From Candidatus Hydrogenedentota bacterium (GTDB lineage: Bacteria; Hydrogenedentota; Hydrogenedentia; Hydrogenedentales; CAITNO01): a stretch of DNA of 54,170 bases. The notes beneath the pieces are model-generated. The model did not search any database. It saw only the letters and a program-made list of their open reading frames with translations, and had not been told where the DNA came from. The stretch is from contig JAAYBJ010000046.1 of NCBI GenBank assembly GCA_012730105.1, forward strand, positions 1 to 54,170. The letters run 5' to 3'. A program made the position numbers and the translations under genes. The first letter of the stretch is position 1; every line of letters starts with the position of its first letter. This document shows positions 49,740 to 54,170 of the stretch, piece after piece.

Positions 49740-51124
49740 CGGCCGCGCAGGATATTTACAGCGGAACGCAGACAGCCGAAAAACTGGTACCGTAGTTTTG
49801 TCATGGCCCAAGCACAATACAGCCGGTTTCGAAACCCCATTAGTACCCGGTAGTTGCCGCGCCAGCGGGGGGTCCAATTCAACTCCTCATAACGCTTCCA
49901 GCCGGTTTCACTTTCAAAAGCGTCCGAGCCGGGCAGGGGCGACCAGATGAACAGGCTGATTTCATCCACACCCAGACGGGTGAGTTCCAGCGCGAGGTTG
50001 CGGGTCAGCCTGCGGTCTTCATCGTTCTCGTCCTCGAAACCCAGGACAAACACGCAGTTAAGGCGAATGCCCAGTTTTTGGGAAAACATGACCAGGCGGC
50101 GCAATTTGTCGAAGTCCATGGGTTTGTTCATGTTTTTCAATACACGTGGGGAACCGCTTTCCGGTGCGAAGACGAGATACCGCAATCCCACACGATGGAG
50201 CAGCGCTATCGTTTCTTCATCCATGGTTTCCACTTTGACACCTGACGGGGTGGACAAGCGCACCTGGATGTCGCGCCTCAGCAATTCCTCCGCGAACGCG
50301 GCCGCCTGCTCCCGACGGCAGCCAAACAGTTCATCCTGGATGATAACGTCCGTGATGCCGTGACATTCTTGGGCGTGCTCAATTTCGTCGGCCACGTGCG
50401 CGGCGGACCGGGTGCGCCATTGTCGCCCCCACACCTTGGGCGTGGTGCAGAAGCGGCAGTTATAGATACAGCCTCGCGAGGTGGTCAACACCATGAACCG
50501 TCCCTGCACGGGCGCGTGTTGCATGCCCAAGCCCCAGTAGTTCTCCAGGGGAAGCAGATGCAGGGCCGCAAAGCCGAAACGGTCCAGATCTTCCTCAAAG
50601 GGCGCGGGCGGCGCGGCAAAATCCGGTCCGGCCAGTCCCGGAATGGCACGCGGATCCCCTGTGCCGTCACGAAGACAACGCGCAAGCGCCTCCAGGGGGT
50701 ATTCCCCTTCGCCTATGCATACATAATCGAAACCGCCCTCGATGAACCGTTGCGGCACCACACTTACATGATTCCCCCCGGCAATCAAAATGGTGTCGGG
50801 ATAGTTATCCTTGATGGCGCGGGCTAGCCGCAATACATACTCATGGGACATACCGGAATGCACGCCGATACCGATGAGGGGCGCATCGTCCAGCCGTTCC
50901 ACAATCTCCGTTTCCGTGAGGCCGAAGCCGCTGAGCTGGTCATCTATCCGGAACAGGCGCCGCGGCGCAAGGCCGAACCCATCCAAAATGGAAACGGGAA
51001 TCTCCTTTTTTTCAAGGTATCCCGCAAGGTACAGCAGACCTGTGGGCATAAAGGGAATGCTGCTATACGGGTCACCGGTCAAATGGACCAGGGCGGGATT
51101 GATCAATGTCACCTTGAAGGCCAT
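49655..51124 (-). CDS. B12-binding-domain radical SAM protein
   Basis: The 489-residue protein has an N-terminal cobalamin-binding-like domain (residues 1-170: FMPTGLLYLAGYLEKKEIPV, DYVCIGEGE) and a radical SAM core with the cluster motif GCIYNCRFCTTPK (CxxxCxxC). The core continues with FAPESGSPRVLKNMNKPMD and CVFVLGFEDENDEDR. Relatives carry out methylations or rearrangements on lipids, sugars and antibiotics. The ATG at 51124 lies one base after the methyltransferase stop, in an operon with the FAD enzyme. The C-terminal 28 residues are encoded in DNA that also codes the end of the GT39 gene on the other strand. The substrate is unknown. Confidence 0.85.
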   Translation of the reverse strand: MAFKVTLINPALVHLTGDPYSSIPFMPTGLLYLAGYLEKKEIPVSILDGFGLAPRRLFRIDDQLSGFGLTETEIVERLDDAPLIGIGVHSGMSHEYVLRLARAIKDNYPDTILIAGGNHVSVVPQRFIEGGFDYVCIGEGEYPLEALARCLRDGTGDPRAIPGLAGPDFAAPPAPFEEDLDRFGFAALHLLPLENYWGLGMQHAPVQGRFMVLTTSRGCIYNCRFCTTPKVWGRQWRTRSAAHVADEIEHAQECHGITDVIIQDELFGCRREQAAAFAEELLRRDIQVRLSTPSGVKVETMDEETIALLHRVGLRYLVFAPESGSPRVLKNMNKPMDFDKLRRLVMFSQKLGIRLNCVFVLGFEDENDEDRRLTRNLALELTRLGVDEISLFIWSPLPGSDAFESETGWKRYEELNWTPRWRGNYRVLMGFRNRLYCAWAMTKLRYQFFGCLRSAVNILRGRYELKMEMAAGRMLRSWFRSSRRAPDTR

Positions 51125-51125
51125 A

Positions 51126-51875
51126 TCAGTTCCGTTCGGCCTTAACGCCCAGCCATACCTGCCGGGGATAACATCCTTCGCACTTGGTCCACCGCCACAG
51201 GGCAAGATAAGTGTCGAGCAGGCGGCGACGCAGGCCCGTAGTCTCCGTAATTAACGCGCATATCCCCTGCCAGCGCAGCGTATGGAAACGATTCTCGAGT
51301 AGGGCGCGCAGCGTGTCCGGTCGGTTTCTGCGCAGCGCAAGGCGTTCTTCCCGGGGAAACGCGTGGGCGCACCACACCAGTGGATTCAGGATATTCGGCT
51401 CAAACACAAAAAACGTTCCGCCGGGTTTCAACACCCGGTAAACTTCGTCAAGCACCTGGTCGGCCGACGGTACATGGTGCAGCACGTCCATGGCAATCAC
51501 GGTGTCGAAGGTATCAGCCGGATAAGGAAGGCGCTCCGCGCTGCCCGCGACGGCCAGGAAATGGTCCAGTCGTCGCTCGCGGCAAAAGGCGCGCGCCACC
51601 GCAATCATTTCCGGCGAGCTGTCCACCCCATGCACAGAGCCCGCGCGCGGGGCCAGGGCTTCAAAGTAAATGCCCGAACCGCAACCGATATCAAGCAGCA
51701 TCCCGCACGGACTTTCGCCAAGAAATTCCACGAACATGTTTTCATACAACCGGCGCAGCCGGGGAATCCCGCTCAACCAGAACGGGTCGAACCGGTCATT
51801 AAAGCCGCACCGCGCGAAACGCGTCCCTTTGCCCGCCGCCACGGTTCTTGAATAATGGTCGTCACTGCCGGTCAT
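51126..51875 (-). CDS. Class I SAM-dependent methyltransferase
   Basis: The 249-residue protein has a seven-strand methyltransferase fold: motif I MLLDIGCGSGIYFEAL, motif II VHGVDSSPEMIAVAR, the following acidic loop with FDTVIAMDVLHHV, and motif III LKPGGTFFVFEPN. It resembles small-molecule methyltransferases of the UbiE/COQ5 type. Its ATG overlaps the stop codon of the FAD gene (ATGA), and its stop lies one base before the radical-SAM start, so translation is coupled. The combination of FAD enzyme, methyltransferase and B12 radical SAM protein suggests tailoring of a lipid or sugar. Confidence 0.88.
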   Translation of the reverse strand: MTGSDDHYSRTVAAGKGTRFARCGFNDRFDPFWLSGIPRLRRLYENMFVEFLGESPCGMLLDIGCGSGIYFEALAPRAGSVHGVDSSPEMIAVARAFCRERRLDHFLAVAGSAERLPYPADTFDTVIAMDVLHHVPSADQVLDEVYRVLKPGGTFFVFEPNILNPLVWCAHAFPREERLALRRNRPDTLRALLENRFHTLRWQGICALITETTGLRRRLLDTYLALWRWTKCEGCYPRQVWLGVKAERN

Positions 51876-53281
51876 GGGGATGCGCCCTCAAGATATCGAT
51901 CTTCCGCCTCATAGTCGCGCCCGTGTCGAAGGCGCCCGCCGGCCTTGTCAGCAAGAAAATGATCCGCCACCGTCAGCGAGGCTTCAATGGAATGGTCCAT
52001 GTTGTTATACCAGAAACGGCCGCAGCGGCCGAGGAGGCTCAGATTGTCCCAACTGTCATGGGCCCAGGCGAACATACCCCGCAGTTTGCGCGGATAATTG
52101 AGCACGTACAGGGGGTAGGTGTCGTGGATATGTTCCACATGATAGTCCTCAATGTCTTCCAGGCTGCGCAACATCTTCGCGTGCAGCAGAAACGTCTCCA
52201 CGACACAGTCGAGCCTGGCAGGGTCCCGCCAGGCCGCGGCGTCTTCCGAACAGGAAATTTCCACGCAGATGCCCTCCTTGCCTTCAGGTACAAGGGCGGA
52301 ATTAAAACATCGGGGTAGACAGGCCCGGGACGCCTCCATGGCCTTGTCACCGAAATAACACCATTGAAACTCCGGCTCAACCCGTTTCCGGGTAACGTAA
52401 TTGAAAAGGACGGTGGACATGTAATGCAGCCTGGGCACCGATTCCGGCGCGCAGCCGATGGTCCGCAGTGTATCGAGCGAACCCGACCAGAACACATGCG
52501 ATGCGGGCACTGTTTCTCCCGTTTCTGTGCGCACCGCCGTAATCCGCCCCGCTTCGGAAAGAAGTGCCGCCACGGGCGCGGAAGTCAGAATCCGGCCGCC
52601 CAGCCGCGTGATGCGTTCGGCCAGCCTTTCCGAAAACACGCCGATCCCCCCGGACCGGGGATATATAAATTGCGTGTCCGGCGCGTTGGATCGGAGCACG
52701 GACTTGGCAACCCCCCACAGTGACCCGGTATCCACGCGCTTGTCGATGGTGGCCCGGTCAATACCCGTTACCGCCCAGTCCCGGTGCAGGTTGGAACAGG
52801 TGTAGTCCAGAAATTTTTCCGTATAAGGCTGAAAAAACGTTCGGTATAAAACACGGCCATACCGTTCGATAATATAGTCCTCGAAAGAATCCGTGCGCGC
52901 TTTGCGCCTGCGAAACAAATCGAGGCCCGCCTGAACGAGCAGCGGCAAGGGCAGAGAAACAACGTTCGCAAGCGTCATGGGCCAGGGAAGATACTTGCCA
53001 AAAAGAAACAGGGTGGAATTGCGGCGTATCCAGTGATAATCCTCGCCAAGAATTTCAAACACGAAGCGGTTCACCCGGTCACTGTCTGAATGGAAACGGT
53101 GCGGACCGATATCAAAGGTGGCGCCGTTCGCGTATGAAAAACTTCTTGCCAGGCCGCCGACCGTCTTTTCTCTTTCAAGAATTACTACAGGCACGCCGGC
53201 CTCCGCCAATTTCAATCCCAACGTGAGACCGGCAACACCCGCGCCGACAATGACGACCGGAAGGTCCTGATGATTTTCCAT
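51872..53281 (-). CDS. FAD-dependent UDP-galactopyranose mutase/protoporphyrinogen-oxidase-like enzyme
   Basis: The 469-residue protein starts with a dinucleotide-binding fold (PVVIVGAGVAGLTLGLKLAE then VVILEREKTVGGLARSF). ATFDIGPHRFHSDSDRV and FIYPRSGGIGVFSERLAERI, in the FAD-binding region, are typical of the amine-oxidase/UDP-galactopyranose mutase superfamily. It could interconvert a nucleotide sugar or oxidise a lipid; the sequence does not settle this. AGGAG lies five to six bases before the ATG at 53281. The frame is open to 53569 but that part has no homology and crosses a terminator-like hairpin. It is the first gene of an operon with the methyltransferase and radical-SAM genes. Confidence 0.82.
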   Translation of the reverse strand: MENHQDLPVVIVGAGVAGLTLGLKLAEAGVPVVILEREKTVGGLARSFSYANGATFDIGPHRFHSDSDRVNRFVFEILGEDYHWIRRNSTLFLFGKYLPWPMTLANVVSLPLPLLVQAGLDLFRRRKARTDSFEDYIIERYGRVLYRTFFQPYTEKFLDYTCSNLHRDWAVTGIDRATIDKRVDTGSLWGVAKSVLRSNAPDTQFIYPRSGGIGVFSERLAERITRLGGRILTSAPVAALLSEAGRITAVRTETGETVPASHVFWSGSLDTLRTIGCAPESVPRLHYMSTVLFNYVTRKRVEPEFQWCYFGDKAMEASRACLPRCFNSALVPEGKEGICVEISCSEDAAAWRDPARLDCVVETFLLHAKMLRSLEDIEDYHVEHIHDTYPLYVLNYPRKLRGMFAWAHDSWDNLSLLGRCGRFWYNNMDHSIEASLTVADHFLADKAGGRLRHGRDYEAEDRYLEGASP

Positions 53282-53491
53282 GGATACTCCTGCTGGTTGG
53301 CGCAGTCCCGATTCAGGAACTCGGCACACGCTTGTACGCCCTGGAATATGGCGGTAACGGGCCAGGCTGTCCCAAACGCTTCCGGAAAGACAACGGCCTT
53401 GGATCCCATTGCCAAACCACTTTACAACAACGCATGCCTCTCTCACAAGCGCAGACGACGGGCTGGCGGATACAAAAAAGTAGACAGTAAA

Positions 53492-53517
53492 CGGGGCCGC
53501 AACCAGGTGCGGCCCCG
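53492..53517 (-). terminator. GC-rich terminator-like hairpin after the EGEGE-repeat gene
   Basis: CGGGGCCGCA (53492-53501) pairs perfectly with TGCGGCCCCG (53508-53517) around a 6-nt loop, 26 bp after the stop of the minus-strand gene. The following T-run is only three long, so termination may be inefficient and some transcripts may enter the FAD operon. Confidence 0.5.
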
Positions 53518-53543
53518 CGATAATACAGGCAGTTCTAAATGGC

Positions 53544-54170
53544 TCAACGGTTGCCGAGTTTACTAACAACCGTCAAGGATGCAAGGCAAAGCCCAATGAG
53601 CAGCCAGTCACCCAGAAGACGCTTAACCGCAGCCGGCGACATCTCCTTCGAACCACATCCGGAGAAGCAACCACAACTGTCTTCACCTTCACCTTCAGAC
53701 GGCGTCTCCCCTTCGCCTTCGCCCGGTGTTTCCCCTTCGCCTTCTACAGGCGTTTCACCTTCGCCTTCGGCGGGCACTTCTGCTTCACCTTCTGCAGGTG
53801 TTTCTCCTTCACCTTCAATCAGCGTTTCACCCTCGCCTTCGGCAGGCACTTCGCCTTCGGCAGGCACTTCGCCTTCGCCTTCGGCAGGCACTTCGCCTTC
53901 ACCTTCGGCAGGTACTTCGCCTTCACCTTCGGCAGGCACTTCGCCTTCACCTTCGGCAGGGACTTCACCCTCGCCTTCAACCGGCATTTCACCTTCACCC
54001 TCAACCGGTGTTTCACCTTCACCCTCAACCGGTGTTTCACCCTCGCCTTCGCTGGGCACTTCGCCTTCACCTTCTAAGGGGGCTTCACCCTCACCTTCAA
54101 GAGGCACTTCACCCTCACCTTCAAGAGGCACTTCACCCTCACCTTCAAGAGGCACTTCACCCTCACCTTC
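53544..54170 (-). CDS. EGEGE-repeat surface protein, C-terminal part (5' end outside window)
   Basis: The open frame reaches the window edge. It encodes about 20 units of an 8-residue acidic repeat ([16 protein letters not shown] and variants), one of them shortened to six residues (PAEGEV), matching 24-bp and 18-bp DNA units. The end is [20 protein letters not shown] followed by [20 protein letters not shown] and KLGNR: a Cys-rich motif, a hydrophobic span and a basic tail. EGEGE linkers with such an end are typical of surface proteins in Lentisphaerota and Hydrogenedentota-like genomes and are thought to be sorting signals. The functional domain lies outside the window. Confidence 0.85.
   Translation of the reverse strand, partial: EGEGEVPLEGEGEVPLEGEGEVPLEGEGEAPLEGEGEVPSEGEGETPVEGEGETPVEGEGEMPVEGEGEVPAEGEGEVPAEGEGEVPAEGEGEVPAEGEGEVPAEGEVPAEGEGETLIEGEGETPAEGEAEVPAEGEGETPVEGEGETPGEGEGETPSEGEGEDSCGCFSGCGSKEMSPAAVKRLLGDWLLIGLCLASLTVVSKLGNR
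53690..54170. repeat. 24-bp coding tandem repeat (EGEGE)
   Basis: The forward strand shows CTTCACCTTCGGCAGGCA-like units repeated about 20 times, mostly 24 bp long, one 18 bp. Codon variants differ between units, so it is an old array with local, more recent duplications (four PAEGEGEV units in a row at 53874-53969). Confidence 0.9.

Noticed and set aside
53690-54170. Possible CRISPR array
   Set aside because: The units are contiguous 24-bp repeats without spacers, in frame, and encode the EGEGE repeat.

Overview
The window looks like chromosomal DNA of a Gram-negative-type bacterium. It is moderately GC-rich, apart from an AT-richer patch at about 14.0-17.8 kb. The gene content points to Candidatus Hydrogenedentota or a neighbouring PVC-like lineage. 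The signs are secreted DUF1080, DUF4091 and DUF6259-type carbohydrate proteins, a sialidase with a LamG domain, and an EGEGE-repeat protein ending in a Cys-rich hydrophobic anchor. This placement is an inference; there is no rRNA gene here to confirm it.

Layout. 1-3 kb: the translation/transcription block tuf (3' end), tRNA-Trp, secE, nusG, rplK, rplA; the usual rplJ-rplL-rpoBC does not follow. 2.8-9.6 kb: a 57-residue protein, argH, a secreted protein of unknown function, a pentapeptide-repeat protein, a PspC-like membrane protein and glgX. 10.0-14.0 kb: a tight operon of a MarR-GNAT fusion, an alanine/ornithine racemase-family enzyme and a sodium/solute symporter with a large internal insertion. 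14.0-17.8 kb: a patch of gene debris, with a group II intron 3' remnant, the frameshifted tail of an MmeI-like methyltransferase, two complete and one truncated copy of an orphan membrane protein, and several palindromic repeats. 17.8-23.8 kb: a sialidase/LamG/DUF6259 reading frame interrupted by one in-frame TGA. 24-26 kb: a TPR/membrane protein and a zeta-like toxin with a small partner. 26.3-29.3 kb: an ApgM-type phosphomutase-family protein and citramalate synthase. 29.3-47 kb: an O-antigen-ligase/TPR protein, a string of secreted carbohydrate-related proteins (GH42-like, DUF4091, DUF1080, a PQQ-propeller chimera), a cold-shock protein and an SGNH hydrolase with a C-terminal sorting signal. 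47.3-54.2 kb: a hemolysin III family protein, a GT39-type glycosyltransferase, an FAD/methyltransferase/B12-radical-SAM operon and the 3' end of the EGEGE-repeat protein.

Working together. The secreted proteins at 17.8-24 kb and 33-47 kb fit degradation or remodelling of complex glycans outside the cell, with O-antigen ligase and GT39 acting on the cell's own surface glycans. The racemase operon looks like a self-regulated unit for uptake and conversion of an amino-acid-like substrate. The ApgM-CimA pair may both feed isoleucine/threonine synthesis. Several genes have well-formed sigma70-type promoters, and TATACT recurs as the -10 hexamer.
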